DNA of 64,000 nt, from the NCBI RefSeq assembly GCF_947387515.1, contig NZ_CANDOB010000001.1, forward strand, positions 1,302,001-1,366,000, given 5' to 3'. The stretch comes from Alkalihalobacillus sp. CinArs1. Lineage in GTDB: Bacteria; Bacillota; Bacilli; Bacillales; Guptibacillaceae. This document shows positions 1 through 9,128 of this stretch, piece by piece. Within the stretch, counting starts at the first letter, position 1. Each line of letters opens with the position of its first letter. Under the pieces are notes generated by a model. The model was not told the DNA's origin. It did not search any database and saw only the letters and a list, made by a program, of their open reading frames with translations. The position numbers were made by a program, and so were the translations under genes.

Positions 1-260
1 CAACCTGGGCCGAACGAGCAATAAGACCCAATCGTGCTATTCATGATGTTATTGTTTCTAGAAGCATACGTATAATCACCGATCGTAGAGTGAGACACCC
101 TAGAGTAATCGTTGATTCCACAATGTTTGCCCATTCTCGTCGTATTCGGGTCGATCTGAACGCCTGGTCCAATATAGACTGCTGAGTGAAGCTGTTTGAA
201 CTTCTTCAACTTCAACCAGTTTTTTACGGAGTATGGAATAGACTTCTTTAGGAACTTCAT
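1..260 (-). CDS. Hexapeptide-repeat acyltransferase, N-terminal part (cut by window edge)
   Basis: Reading the minus strand from the ATG at 258-260 gives 86 codons with no stop before base 1, so only the N-terminus is visible. The product starts MKFLKKSIPYSVKNWLKLKK and then shows imperfect hexapeptide steps such as VYIGPGVQI, HSTIGDYTYA and NSTIGSYCSFGPG, the left-handed beta-helix pattern of LbetaH sugar or serine acetyltransferases. A purine-rich ribosome binding site (GGAAGAGGGGGGAAGG) sits directly upstream. The gene lies 22 bp after the glycosyltransferase stop, so it is probably co-transcribed with the exopolysaccharide operon and would acetylate a sugar of the repeat unit. The substrate cannot be read from this fragment. 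Confidence 0.8.
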   Translation of the reverse strand, partial: MKFLKKSIPYSVKNWLKLKKFKQLHSAVYIGPGVQIDPNTTRMGKHCGINDYSRVSHSTIGDYTYASRNNNIMNSTIGSYCSFGPG

Positions 261-282
261 ACCTTCCCCCCTCTTCCTATTC

Positions 283-1197
283 CTAATTGGCTTTCTGAAC
301 TCGTTTGCCCATCGCTCGCCTGAAGTAATCGATAAAAGCACAAACGATGGCTTCACGAATACTATAAAACTCTTTCCCTTTTAGAAAGTAGAGCACGTAC
401 TTTACTGCGTTCTTCACAATAAAATAAACGAAAAAGATCGGATAAATCGTTTTCTTCGAATACCTCGACATGAAAAGAAGGTTGTTGCGTGTACCATAAT
501 AATTTGAGAGAGGAGAACGGTAGCCAGTTGTCGCTTGCACTTTGTGATAGACGAGAGATTGTGGAACATAACGCAATCGATAGTTTGCTTTTTTTATTTC
601 GAGACTATAAGCCACATCTTCGAAATACAAAAAGTAATCTTCAGGAAGGTAACCGACTTCTTCGATAAGATGAACAGGGAAAAGAAACACACAGCCGGTT
701 AAGAACCCTTCATCAGTTGCATCTCGCTCCTGCCGTACGTCTTCTTTATGAAACGGTGTACCGATCAGCCATCGAATTCCCCCACCGCTATACCACGTCT
801 CTTCAGGTCGATCGTAGTAGTTAATATGAGAACAGCATCCTCCTATATCAGGACTCGAAGCACATTCTTCAACGAGAGGGCCAAGGAAATCAGGGTCGAC
901 GATCGTATCGTTGTTTAATAGGAGCAAGTAATCTAGTTCAGGAAACGCTTCTATAGCAAGCTTGATCCCCGCATTATTTCCCCCAGCAAATCCAAGGTTT
1001 TCTTCGAGTTGAAGTAGACGATACCTACTTTTTGACAGATACGTATCTAGCTCCTCTCTTTCAGAGGAACAATTATCTACTACGATCACCTCATAGTTTG
1101 GATAGTTAACCTTTTCAAGTGACTCAAGGCACTCGATTGTATCGCTCGCATTGTTGTAATTTACGATAATTATACAAACGGAAGGTGTACGCTTCAT
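283..1197 (-). CDS. Family 2 glycosyltransferase, rhamnosyltransferase-like
   Basis: 304 residues. The N-terminus carries the GT-A signature VCIIIVNYNN followed by VIVVDNCSS near residues 38-46, and the metal/nucleotide motif LLLLNNDTIVDP near residues 91-102 stands for the DXD region. A later EDVAYSLEIKKANYRL segment matches the acceptor-side ED motif of WbbL/RfbF-type rhamnosyltransferases. It probably adds a sugar (rhamnose is plausible given the rml genes just upstream) to the lipid-linked repeat unit at the inner membrane face. A GAGAGGGAG ribosome binding site precedes the ATG. The gene follows rfbB in the same direction with a 30 bp gap. Donor and linkage are inference. Confidence 0.85.
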   Translation of the reverse strand: MKRTPSVCIIIVNYNNASDTIECLESLEKVNYPNYEVIVVDNCSSEREELDTYLSKSRYRLLQLEENLGFAGGNNAGIKLAIEAFPELDYLLLLNNDTIVDPDFLGPLVEECASSPDIGGCCSHINYYDRPEETWYSGGGIRWLIGTPFHKEDVRQERDATDEGFLTGCVFLFPVHLIEEVGYLPEDYFLYFEDVAYSLEIKKANYRLRYVPQSLVYHKVQATTGYRSPLSNYYGTRNNLLFMSRYSKKTIYPIFFVYFIVKNAVKYVLYFLKGKEFYSIREAIVCAFIDYFRRAMGKRVQKAN

Positions 1198-1227
1198 TTA
1201 ACTCCCTCTCAATAAGTCATATTTTGA

Positions 1228-2232
1228 TCAAGGTTGATACTGCTTTTCATAATAAGAAACATATTCACCAGTCTTAACCCTTTCCCACCAACCTCGGTTC
1301 TTTTTATACCATCTAACGGTTTCTTCTATTCCTTCTTCGAAAGAAAAGCGTGGTTTCCAGCCAAGCTCCGTCGAGATCTTCGTCGCATCGATCGCGTAGC
1401 GCCGATCATGACCAGGACGATCTTTAATGAACGTGATCAAATCCGGGGAACAGCCAACTTTCTTAACTAACGCTTCTACTAACTCGATATTCTTTCGTTC
1501 TGTGTTTCCCCCTACATTATAGACCTCGCCTGCCTTACCACCGTGCAGAACGAGATCGATCGCAGAGCAATGATCGTTTACATGAAGCCAATCTCTTACG
1601 TTCTGTCCATCACCGTAAATCGGCAGCGCCTTACCTTCTAGCGCATTCGAAATCATCAGAGGAATCAGCTTCTCTGGAAACTGATAAGGACCATAGTTGT
1701 TGGAGCATCGCGTAATGCAAACATATAACCCATATGTTTTGAAATACGAAAGTGCAAGTAAATCTGCGCTAGCTTTCGATGCTGAGTATGGACTTGATGG
1801 AGAAAGGGCCATCTCTTCATGAAAATATCCTTCTGCACCAAGAGAACCGTACACTTCATCAGTCGAGATCTGCACGAACTTAACACCGTACGTTTTTGTT
1901 AAATCAAGCAACACATGTGTACCGATGATGTTCGCATACACGAAGCTTTCTGGATGCTCGATACTTCGATCAACATGTGATTCTGCTGCGAAATTTACAA
2001 CAGCGTCTATCGAGTGAGTCTTAAAAACTTGTGCCATCGCTTCCCGATCACTAATGTCAGCATGCACGAACGTATAGCGGTCATCATGTTCAATTTGCTT
2101 TAAGTTTTCAAGGTTACCTGCATACGTTAACGCATCGACATTGATGATCGAATACGTAGGATGCTTCTCAAACAAATAATGGATAAAGTTACTTCCGATA
2201 AATCCCGCGCCACCTGTCACCAACACCCTCAC
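1228..2232 (-). CDS. rfbB: dTDP-glucose 4,6-dehydratase (RmlB)
   Basis: 334 residues, normal length for RmlB. It converts dTDP-glucose to dTDP-4-keto-6-deoxyglucose, step two of dTDP-L-rhamnose synthesis. Visible features are the extended-SDR Rossmann motif GGAGFIG (residues 7-13), the TDE catalytic triplet at 124-126 within STDEVYG, and the YxxxK pair Tyr149/Lys153. The start is GTG, preceded by GAGGAGGTGAGC at good spacing. It lies 8 bp after rfbC and directly before the glycosyltransferase, in the order rmlA-rmlC-rmlB. No rmlD gene is in the window. Confidence 0.97.
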   Translation of the reverse strand: MRVLVTGGAGFIGSNFIHYLFEKHPTYSIINVDALTYAGNLENLKQIEHDDRYTFVHADISDREAMAQVFKTHSIDAVVNFAAESHVDRSIEHPESFVYANIIGTHVLLDLTKTYGVKFVQISTDEVYGSLGAEGYFHEEMALSPSSPYSASKASADLLALSYFKTYGLYVCITRCSNNYGPYQFPEKLIPLMISNALEGKALPIYGDGQNVRDWLHVNDHCSAIDLVLHGGKAGEVYNVGGNTERKNIELVEALVKKVGCSPDLITFIKDRPGHDRRYAIDATKISTELGWKPRFSFEEGIEETVRWYKKNRGWWERVKTGEYVSYYEKQYQP

Positions 2233-2239
2233 GTCTAGC

Positions 2240-2791
2240 TCACCTCCTCGTTGCTTCTGTCACGTCTTTTAAAAATGGTAACCCTGTGTCTTTCTCAGAT
2301 AATATCGGTGTAGCAGTTGGCCAGGTGATACCTAGGTATGGGTCGTTCCAAACGATTCCTCTCTCATGTTCTGGAGAGTAAACATGATCGACTTTATACA
2401 ACACCTGCGTGTTCGCTTCGAGTGTGCAAAACCCATGTGCGAAACCTTGAGGAATCAGGAGCTGACGATGATTCTTTTCACTTAACGTTAGTCCGATCCA
2501 ATGACCGTAGGTTTTTGAGTTCTTACGAATATCTACGGCTACATCGTAGATCGATCCAGCGATGACCCTGACAAGCTTCGTTTGTGCATAAGGTTCTTCT
2601 TGGTAATGCAACCCTCTGATGACGCCTCTCTCCTTTGATAACGAGTGGTTATCTTGTACAAACGTGTAATCCAGCCCATGTTCAAGGAACGTTTCTTGAT
2701 TATAGCTTTCTAGAAAATACCCGCGATCATCTCCAAATACATCGGGTTCAATGATTTTCACGCCGCTAAGTTTCGTATCGATTACCTTCAT
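2240..2791 (-). CDS. rfbC: dTDP-4-dehydrorhamnose 3,5-epimerase (RmlC)
   Basis: 183 residues from the ATG; a GTG one codon further up is an alternative start. It epimerises C3 and C5 of dTDP-4-keto-6-deoxyglucose. The cupin carries the active-site motif RGLHYQ, with the catalytic His at about residue 62, and the Tyr of VLYKVD near residue 132. The GYFLES and PQGFAHGF stretches are typical of the family. It sits between rmlA and rmlB with 8-20 bp gaps, so the three genes are one transcription unit. Confidence 0.96.
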   Translation of the reverse strand: MKVIDTKLSGVKIIEPDVFGDDRGYFLESYNQETFLEHGLDYTFVQDNHSLSKERGVIRGLHYQEEPYAQTKLVRVIAGSIYDVAVDIRKNSKTYGHWIGLTLSEKNHRQLLIPQGFAHGFCTLEANTQVLYKVDHVYSPEHERGIVWNDPYLGITWPTATPILSEKDTGLPFLKDVTEATRR

Positions 2792-2810
2792 CACCTGACC
2801 CCCTTCGTTT

Positions 2811-3563
2811 CTACTTCATGAGAAGCGCTTCTTTTTGGAATAACGTGCTAAAATCTACTTCCTCAGTCAATCGATTCGCAAGCGCATACGATTTATGAGT
2901 CCCGGCATCCGTCCAGTTCCCTGAAAGAATATCGAACGTTAAGTTTCCTTTTCTGATGTAGGCATTGTTCACGTCTGTGATCTCCAATTCACCTCGATCG
3001 GAAGGTGTCAAACCATCGATGACATCGAATACGTAAGGATCGTACATATAGATACCTGTCACTGCGTAGGTCGATTTTGGAATCGCTGGTTTCTCTTCGA
3101 TCGAAAGGATGCGATCTTTCATCAATTCAGGTACACCAAACCGCTGTGGATCATCTACCTCCTTGATTAAAATTTTTGCGCCACTAGGTTGAAGATCATA
3201 GTTTCGGATATAAGTAGAAAGATCATCAGAGAAAATGTTATCCCCAAGAATAACGACCATCTTTTCACTACCTACAAATGGTTTTGCAAGTCCCAGGGCT
3301 TCAGCAATTCCTCCAGCGTTATCCTGGACTTTGTATGTGAACGTCACATCAAATTCATGCCCACTACCGAGTAGATTCACCACATCACCCATGTGTTCAC
3401 GTCCTGTCACAATCAAGATATCCTTAATATCAGCTTCTTTCAGTTTGTAAATCGAGTGATAGATCATCGGATACTTCCCTACAGGCAGCAGGTGCTTGTT
3501 CGTGACTTTTGTTAAAGGATACAACCGTGAACCAGTTCCGCCGGCAAGAATGATTCCTTTCAT
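2811..3563 (-). CDS. rfbA: Glucose-1-phosphate thymidylyltransferase (RmlA), short form
   Basis: 250 residues. It makes dTDP-glucose from dTTP and glucose-1-phosphate. The nucleotidyltransferase signature GIILAGGTGSRLYPLTK is at residues 3-19, followed by NKHLLPVGKYPMIYH. An EEKP motif lies near residue 155 and a GNWTDAGT stretch near the end. It is about 40 residues shorter than the common RmlA because it lacks the C-terminal helical extension, as in other short-form enzymes. The ribosome binding site is GAGGTG. It is the first of the three rml genes, 10 bp after the flippase gene. Confidence 0.94.
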   Translation of the reverse strand: MKGIILAGGTGSRLYPLTKVTNKHLLPVGKYPMIYHSIYKLKEADIKDILIVTGREHMGDVVNLLGSGHEFDVTFTYKVQDNAGGIAEALGLAKPFVGSEKMVVILGDNIFSDDLSTYIRNYDLQPSGAKILIKEVDDPQRFGVPELMKDRILSIEEKPAIPKSTYAVTGIYMYDPYVFDVIDGLTPSDRGELEITDVNNAYIRKGNLTFDILSGNWTDAGTHKSYALANRLTEEVDFSTLFQKEALLMK

Positions 3564-3572
3564 GTTATCACC

Positions 3573-5063
3573 TCATATGATTTTCTGTTTGTCATCACTA
3601 CGCTTCTCTCCTTTATTGAACAAGAACCTTTTCGACTTTACGAAGCGAGAAAGATCGACCTCTTTTCTAAAAGCAGAAAGGGTTAAAGAGAGAATCATGA
3701 TGAAAACTCCGCCTATAATAAAGGATACAAATCGATGCATCGGAATGAGCATCATCGTCATCATGTACACGCCAAGGGCGATGATTCCTGAATTGATGAA
3801 TGTAAGCAAAATCTGCTTGTAGGGAAGTAAATCGCGTTTTTTAATGTCAAATATTTTCGAGACATCCCTTTGTTGAAGGTACACCCCGATATAAGCCGCC
3901 AATACTGTTGCAGCAGCAACGCCAAGATAACCGAAGAAGAATAGAAACAGGAAACTTAGTGCGATATTGAGAACAACGGTGATGATCGTGTTGTGAAGGA
4001 GCAGTTTTTCGTTTCCAGAGATTTGTAGGAGCGTATAAAAAACGGTAAATCGCAGTGGGAATTTCAGCAAATAGATCACGAAAATAAGTGATGCGCTTAA
4101 ATACACGTCTGAATAGATGATCTCGATGAACTGCTGATGATAAAAAAGTAAGATCCAGAACAGCGGAAAGATGATGACTGCAAGTGAGCGGCTCGTTGAT
4201 GACCAAAGGTTCATCGCACGGTCTTGATCACGATCGACATTATAAATGCCGCTAAGCCTTGGAAGCATCGCCGTGATGACCGACACCGTAATGATCGCCA
4301 TGAACGGAACTTCTTTTGCCGCAATCGAGAAGATGGCAAACGTTTCAACGGCAAAAAACAGACTCACGATAATCTTATCTGTGGATTGCATAATCACATC
4401 GAGCGCTGTTACGGACCCTAATGAGAAGGTATATTGAAATTGACGCTTGATCAGGCCCATATCAAATGAGAACTGAACGTTTTCAAGTGATAGAAACGTA
4501 AGGTGGAGAAGGATCACACGTGCGATCTCCATCGTCCCAATCGTCATGACGATCAAGTAAAGATCTTTCGTTTTATAGGCGACATACACGACCAAAAGGA
4601 GATAAATAAAGTAGTAGCTGAGTGTAAAGATGCTGAATACTTTTACTCTACCTACTGAAAGAAAAAGGTTCTCCAGATAGCTTCCTAGAATCGTGGCAAA
4701 GCACCATAATCCCAGCCACAGCGCATATTTTCTTAAATAACTATCTTCAAGGATGAAGCCGTTGTGGAATATCAGCATGAAGGAAAGCAATGTGAACAAA
4801 CCTAGTGCTAAGAGCGTGATGAACGTATTGGAAAGGACACGCGCTTTCTCTTCAGCGTCATTCGTCTTGTTGTAGAAATAGGTGAATGTGGTTTGCATTT
4901 CAAATGGTACTAACGCTCCCACCATGATCGCGATCAACAAAACTTGCTGATAGATCCCCATCTCACTGACGGAAAGAATTCTAGCAAGAATCATCATGGT
5001 GAAGAGAGCGACAAGTGATTTTGCCATGCGATAGCCTGATAATAAAATCGAGTCCCTAAGCAT
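3573..5063 (-). CDS. Wzx-type oligosaccharide flippase (MATE/MOP family)
   Basis: 496 residues and almost wholly hydrophobic, with roughly 12-14 membrane segments. The first is preceded by the short MLRDSILLSGYRMAKSLVAL stretch typical of RfbX/Wzx proteins. Such proteins move the undecaprenyl-linked repeat unit from the cytoplasmic to the outer face of the membrane. The C-terminus is a charged cytoplasmic tail. The gene lies between the priming transferase and rmlA within the exopolysaccharide operon, which supports the role. No Wzy polymerase or outer ligase was seen; those may lie beyond the left edge. Confidence 0.88.
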   Translation of the reverse strand: MLRDSILLSGYRMAKSLVALFTMMILARILSVSEMGIYQQVLLIAIMVGALVPFEMQTTFTYFYNKTNDAEEKARVLSNTFITLLALGLFTLLSFMLIFHNGFILEDSYLRKYALWLGLWCFATILGSYLENLFLSVGRVKVFSIFTLSYYFIYLLLVVYVAYKTKDLYLIVMTIGTMEIARVILLHLTFLSLENVQFSFDMGLIKRQFQYTFSLGSVTALDVIMQSTDKIIVSLFFAVETFAIFSIAAKEVPFMAIITVSVITAMLPRLSGIYNVDRDQDRAMNLWSSTSRSLAVIIFPLFWILLFYHQQFIEIIYSDVYLSASLIFVIYLLKFPLRFTVFYTLLQISGNEKLLLHNTIITVVLNIALSFLFLFFFGYLGVAAATVLAAYIGVYLQQRDVSKIFDIKKRDLLPYKQILLTFINSGIIALGVYMMTMMLIPMHRFVSFIIGGVFIMILSLTLSAFRKEVDLSRFVKSKRFLFNKGEKRSDDKQKII

Positions 5064-5074
5064 AACAGCACTCC

Positions 5075-5758
5075 CTAGTAAGCATTATCAGACCGAAAAA
5101 GGACCATAAACGTTTTGCAAATGATTTTAAAATCGATACCGAGAGACCTCGTCTGAATGTACTTGAGATCTAGAGCGACCATCTCAGAAAAACCTAGACT
5201 GCTCCTACCACTCACCTGCCATAACCCCGTACACCCTGGGATTACCGTTAGGCGTTGCAAATCATGCTCGGTATATTCCACGATCTCACGCTCAAGCGGT
5301 GGCCTTGGACCGACAATACTCATTTCCCCCTTCAGCACGTTCCATAGCTGAGGAAATTCATCGATACTCGTCCTTCGAATGAAACGTCCGATCTTGGTTA
5401 CTCTCGGATCTTCTTTCATTTTGAATAGAGCACCTTCTGCTTCGTTGTAATCGAGCAGTTCATACAATCGATCTTCTGCATTTGCGACCATGGAACGGAA
5501 TTTGTACATGTAAAAGGTTTTACCATTTTCTCCAACTCTAATTTGCTTGAACAAAATACTTCCTTTCGGGTCTTCCCCTTTGATTAAGAAAGCTACGATA
5601 AGGAATAATGGGCTTAACAAAATGAGACCTACAACTGCTAAAAAAAGATCGATGAGCCTCTTGTAGATCAGATAACGCTTTTCTTCTGCAGTGTAGATAG
5701 AAGGTGAAGGTACGTGAAGTTTTCTACTAGGACTTACCCGTATTTTGCTGCCCTGCAA
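5075..5758 (-). CDS. Undecaprenyl-phosphate sugar-phosphate transferase (priming enzyme)
   Basis: 227 residues from a TTG start. This start is preferred because AAAGGAGG lies 8 bp upstream of it, inside the longer reading frame that would begin with GTG at 5794. A single membrane helix (residues about 33-55, after YKRLIDLF) is followed by the cytoplasmic catalytic region with FYMYKFRSM, the DEFPQLWNVLKGEMSIVGPR core and a PGCTGLWQVSGRS stretch, all hallmarks of the bacterial sugar transferase (WbaP/EpsL) family. It moves a hexose-1-phosphate onto undecaprenyl phosphate and so begins each repeat unit. Which sugar is used cannot be read from sequence. Confidence 0.93.
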   Translation of the reverse strand: MQGSKIRVSPSRKLHVPSPSIYTAEEKRYLIYKRLIDLFLAVVGLILLSPLFLIVAFLIKGEDPKGSILFKQIRVGENGKTFYMYKFRSMVANAEDRLYELLDYNEAEGALFKMKEDPRVTKIGRFIRRTSIDEFPQLWNVLKGEMSIVGPRPPLEREIVEYTEHDLQRLTVIPGCTGLWQVSGRSSLGFSEMVALDLKYIQTRSLGIDFKIICKTFMVLFRSDNAY

Positions 5759-5914
5759 AGAAAAGACCTCCTTTACTTTCTCTTTCCCCCTCACAAATAA
5801 CTAGAATTGTGGTTCCCCCGCAAACGATTCTTAATAAAGAACAAACAGGCAACAGGTTTGGATGAGACGGTCCAATATCTTCTCAGCAAATCCCCTTTCA
5901 AGCCATCATTTTCG

Positions 5915-7270
5915 TTAGAGTGAAATTGCCTTCTCGACTTCTTCCCATTTCTCATTTGAATAAGTAAGCTTTTTGAGCGCGTGCTTTGACCCTCTTTGAA
6001 TTTCGATGATCTCGACTTCTTCTTTTGTCCTTACCGTAATGGATTCTCCAGCTTTAAGGGAAAAAACGACTCCTGGTTGGATGATTTGTGTGGAATCTTG
6101 GAGTTGGATACTACCTGTTCCTTTCGTTACATTCCAAGTGACGGTGCGATCATGACCAGTTTCGAATGTGAGATGTTTCCCTCCCTTCACGACTACTTTT
6201 CTAGTAAGCACTTCGTCATCTGCATAGGAGCGATCGAGTTCTTTCCACCATCCCCAGCTAAGCTCCTTATACCTGGCTTGTTTCTCGATACTGCTCAGCA
6301 CGGATTTAATCGTCGGACTTGCCTCCTTCTCCGTGACAAGAATGCCATCATGGCTTGCTACAACCACAGTGTTCGATATACCGAGCACCGCAACTGGTAT
6401 GTCTAATTCATTGATGATGTGCGTATTTATCGATCGTTCACATGCTTTTCCGGGACCGATCTGATGTGTTTTCATTTCTTCCGTTAGCGTGTTCCATGTG
6501 CCAAGGTCTTTCCAAAAGCCTTTATAAGGAAGTACAACAATGTCCGGTTCCTTCTCTACAATTTCGTAATCGAAGCTTTTCTTCGGTAGAAGATGATAGC
6601 TTTTTAACAGCTCATCATATTGAATCGGAAATCCATTTTGTTGAAGGTACGAAATAATATAGTCTAACTTAAAAGCGAAAACGCCACAGTTCCAAAGACC
6701 GTTCTCCTTGATGATCGATTGTGCAACTTCTTCTTTAGGCTTTTCCATAAATTGTTTTACGTTCATATACGGTGAGGATTCATGTTGATCAGGCACGATA
6801 TAACCGTACTTTTCGGAAGGATGCGTAGGTAATGCTCCAATGAGAGCTAAGTTTGCTTTCGAGTTTATGACAGTATGCTCTAGCTCTTTGATCGTCTGAA
6901 AAAACGCATCGTCTACATAAGGATCGACAGGCAATACAGTCACTACCTCTTCAAGAAGGACACTTTTCACAGAGTATAAGTAAGCTGCGGCGAGAGCGAT
7001 TGCAGGAAATGTATCTCTACGTTCAGGTTCTATAACGAGTGGAACATCACGACCGATCTGATCAATGATCATATCTACCTGTGATTTGCTCGTTGAAATC
7101 AACGTTGATGACGAAAGCTGAGCTTTTTTCAGCTGTCCCCACACTCGTTGCGCCATCGACTGGTTTCCACCTTCACTAGATAGTATTTTTAAAAATTGTT
7201 TTGACCTTGAATCGTTAGAAAGGGGCCATAGGCGTTGACCAGATCCGCCAGAAAGTAAAACGACGTTCAT
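5915..7270 (-). CDS. Mannose-1-phosphate guanylyltransferase (ManC type)
   Basis: 451 residues from the ATG at 7268-7270. An in-frame ATG eight codons upstream is rejected because GGGAAGGAG lies 7 bp before the chosen one. The N-terminal pyrophosphorylase domain carries GGSGQRLWPLSN (residues 8-19) and FMEKPKEE. The C-terminal 100 residues form the cupin half (KGGKHLTFETGHDR, TVTWNVTKGTGSIQL) seen in type II mannose-6-phosphate isomerase fusions. It supplies GDP-mannose to the exopolysaccharide. The 156 bp gap to the next gene downstream shows no obvious terminator. Whether the cupin half still isomerises is unknown. Confidence 0.88.
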   Translation of the reverse strand: MNVVLLSGGSGQRLWPLSNDSRSKQFLKILSSEGGNQSMAQRVWGQLKKAQLSSSTLISTSKSQVDMIIDQIGRDVPLVIEPERRDTFPAIALAAAYLYSVKSVLLEEVVTVLPVDPYVDDAFFQTIKELEHTVINSKANLALIGALPTHPSEKYGYIVPDQHESSPYMNVKQFMEKPKEEVAQSIIKENGLWNCGVFAFKLDYIISYLQQNGFPIQYDELLKSYHLLPKKSFDYEIVEKEPDIVVLPYKGFWKDLGTWNTLTEEMKTHQIGPGKACERSINTHIINELDIPVAVLGISNTVVVASHDGILVTEKEASPTIKSVLSSIEKQARYKELSWGWWKELDRSYADDEVLTRKVVVKGGKHLTFETGHDRTVTWNVTKGTGSIQLQDSTQIIQPGVVFSLKAGESITVRTKEEVEIIEIQRGSKHALKKLTYSNEKWEEVEKAISL

Positions 7271-7318
7271 ACGCGTACTCCTTCCCGTTCTCATTAAAGA
7301 ACATCAGTGCATAATTAT

Positions 7319-8035
7319 TCATCTAGTCTTTTCTTCATTGTAGTAATACGCATCCTTCATTTTCTTCTCTTTGTTTTGATTTAGTGAAACGCCAAGAAAT
7401 TTAGCTTCCGCTTTTTCCATTAAGTGTATGGCTTTCTTCGCATCGACTTTCGTTGTTTTACCACTTTTTAAAACTAAAAGCGACATCTCGCATAAATTTA
7501 ACAAGATCTGAGCATCAGATACCACCAGTAATGGAGGTGTATCGATGATAACAAAGTCATATAGGTCCCTCGCCTGGTTGATAAGAACCTCCATCTCTTC
7601 AAAGCCTAATAGTTCTGAAGGGTTTGGGGGAACCGGTCCACTCGTTAGTAAATCTAACCTAGGAATGTCGGTCGGAATAATCATATCTTCAAGCTGCTGT
7701 TGCCCTGAAAGAACGGTCGACAATCCTTTACGATTTGGCAAGTGATAGATCGAGTGCAAGCTCGGCTTCCTCATATCCGCATCGATCAACAGCACCTTTT
7801 TTCCTTGTTGCGCCATGACGATCGCGAGGTTTGAAGAGGTCGTTGTTTTGCCATCACCAGATTGTGAGGAGGTAATCACTAGCGTTTTCACTTGCTTCCG
7901 ACCTGTTGAGAACTGAATGTTTGTTCTTAGGGTACGAAAGCCTTCTGAAATCGGTAAGTGCTTCGACTGGTATGCGACCCTCCCAAGAGTTCGGCTGATC
8001 AGAACAGACTCATGTTCTTTATGACCCAATTGCAT
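7319..8035 (-). CDS. Bacterial tyrosine kinase (CpsD/PtkA-like) for exopolysaccharide control
   Basis: 238 residues. BY-kinase motifs are clear: Walker A GDGKTTT (60-66), Walker A' LLIDADMR (82-89) and Walker B VIIDTPP (162-168). The C-terminus carries a Tyr cluster (Tyr230-232), the usual site of autophosphorylation. It has no membrane segments and depends on the separate modulator encoded just upstream, the split arrangement of Gram-positive bacteria. The start overlaps the modulator stop by 17 bp, with AGGAGG close to the ATG, which suggests translational coupling. It likely sets polymer length and phosphorylates EPS enzymes. Confidence 0.93.
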   Translation of the reverse strand: MQLGHKEHESVLISRTLGRVAYQSKHLPISEGFRTLRTNIQFSTGRKQVKTLVITSSQSGDGKTTTSSNLAIVMAQQGKKVLLIDADMRKPSLHSIYHLPNRKGLSTVLSGQQQLEDMIIPTDIPRLDLLTSGPVPPNPSELLGFEEMEVLINQARDLYDFVIIDTPPLLVVSDAQILLNLCEMSLLVLKSGKTTKVDAKKAIHLMEKAEAKFLGVSLNQNKEKKMKDAYYYNEEKTR

Positions 8036-8759
8036 TCCCTCCTGACTTCACTTTTTTCACATTACTCTGTACCTGCATCAGTTTTTTCGGTTCATTGTAG
8101 TTGATGATTCCAAGAGTCGGAACGCCAAGTACTTCATCGATATCCTTATCCGTTTTAATCGAATTATCCATGTACTCTAAGAAAAATGCGAGAGCGATGG
8201 AAAATGCTAAACCAAGGACGAGTGCGATCCCGACATTGATTACCGGTTGAGGACTGATTGGCTCTAAACTCGTACTCTCTTGAGCACTCGATAGCACACT
8301 TACGTTATTAACGTTCATGATCGTGCTGATTTCAGCCTGAAAAACACTAACGATCTCGTTCGCGATCTGCATCGCTTTGTCTCGCTCACTGTCTTGTACA
8401 AAAATTTCTACAACTTGAGATTCTTCCGCATTCGCTACTTCGATTTGAGCATTGAGTTCCTGAGGAGTTAAATCTAAATTCATTTTCTTTATGACTTCGT
8501 TTAGAATAAGAGGGCTTTTGATGATAACGTTATACGTATTGATCAGATCCAAATCCGTTTGAAGCTGATTGCCATCGACTTGCGTATCCTTGTTCGATTG
8601 GTGCACGAGAATTTGAGTAGAGGCTTCATAGGTAGGAGTCAAAAAATAGAGTGATAGAACCGCACTTACGACTGCAGATAAAATAACGAGTGAAATGATC
8701 ATAAAGATCCGCTTCTTCAACACACCTAGGACTTCTTTGAGATTGATCGTTTCTTCCAT
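8019..8759 (-). CDS. Polysaccharide chain-length modulator (Wzz/TkmA-like)
   Basis: 246 residues from the ATG at 8757-8759. The longer frame beginning at 8825 is rejected because a TATAAT box lies immediately upstream of that codon and a GGAGG lies just before the chosen one. Two membrane helices (residues about 17-40 and 175-195) bracket an extracellular region, the Wzz topology. The proline-containing EPISPQPVINVG stretch precedes the second helix. The short cytoplasmic tail would activate the tyrosine kinase encoded next. This is the first gene of the visible operon. Confidence 0.9.
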   Translation of the reverse strand: MEETINLKEVLGVLKKRIFMIISLVILSAVVSAVLSLYFLTPTYEASTQILVHQSNKDTQVDGNQLQTDLDLINTYNVIIKSPLILNEVIKKMNLDLTPQELNAQIEVANAEESQVVEIFVQDSERDKAMQIANEIVSVFQAEISTIMNVNNVSVLSSAQESTSLEPISPQPVINVGIALVLGLAFSIALAFFLEYMDNSIKTDKDIDEVLGVPTLGIINYNEPKKLMQVQSNVKKVKSGGNAIGS

Positions 8760-8825
8760 CACTACCTCCATCATGTATGATTTTTGTTGCCTAACATGAC
8801 TGTTCTTTAAAAAGTTCTTACTCAT

Positions 8826-8853
8826 ATTATAACGTTTTTTATAAAGAACACAA
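8826..8853 (-). promoter_or_regulatory. Probable sigma-A promoter of the exopolysaccharide operon
   Basis: On the minus strand TTGTGT (8848-8853) is followed, after 16 bp, by TATAAT (8826-8831). Transcription would begin near 8819, leaving about 60 bp before the chosen start of the chain-length modulator. The rest of the 360 bp gap (8760-9119) is AT-rich, has no reading frame of note, and ends in a family A repeat. The box assignment is by eye only. Confidence 0.5.
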
Positions 8854-9076
8854 TACGAACTATTTACTAGTTTACTATTTTCTACGTAAATTCCTATTTA
8901 ACACTAGTATTGAAGGCTTTATATATAGTGCAGAACGGGATAAGTGAGCATAAAGAACTACCAATGCAGCGTTAGATGAAGAGTTATAAAATCGTTCGTT
9001 ATATTGTACATTTGAACACTAGAAGGTATACCAACATTAACGCAACTAATTTTGTTCTCCAAAGTGAACAAAGTCC

Positions 9077-9128
9077 TTCGACACCAATCGAGCAAAACCG
9101 GGTGGTGACAGGCACCACCCTACTCGAA
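9077..9128. repeat. Family A palindromic repeat, copy 1
   Basis: The element begins TTCGACA and ends TCGAA. Its core is CCGGGTGGTG ACAGG CACCACCC (9098-9120), a hairpin with an 8 bp stem and 5-base loop. It overlaps the stop codon and last codons of the oxidoreductase gene on the minus strand. Other copies lie at 14984, 20498, 22268, 25198, 28819 and 28906. Confidence 0.85.
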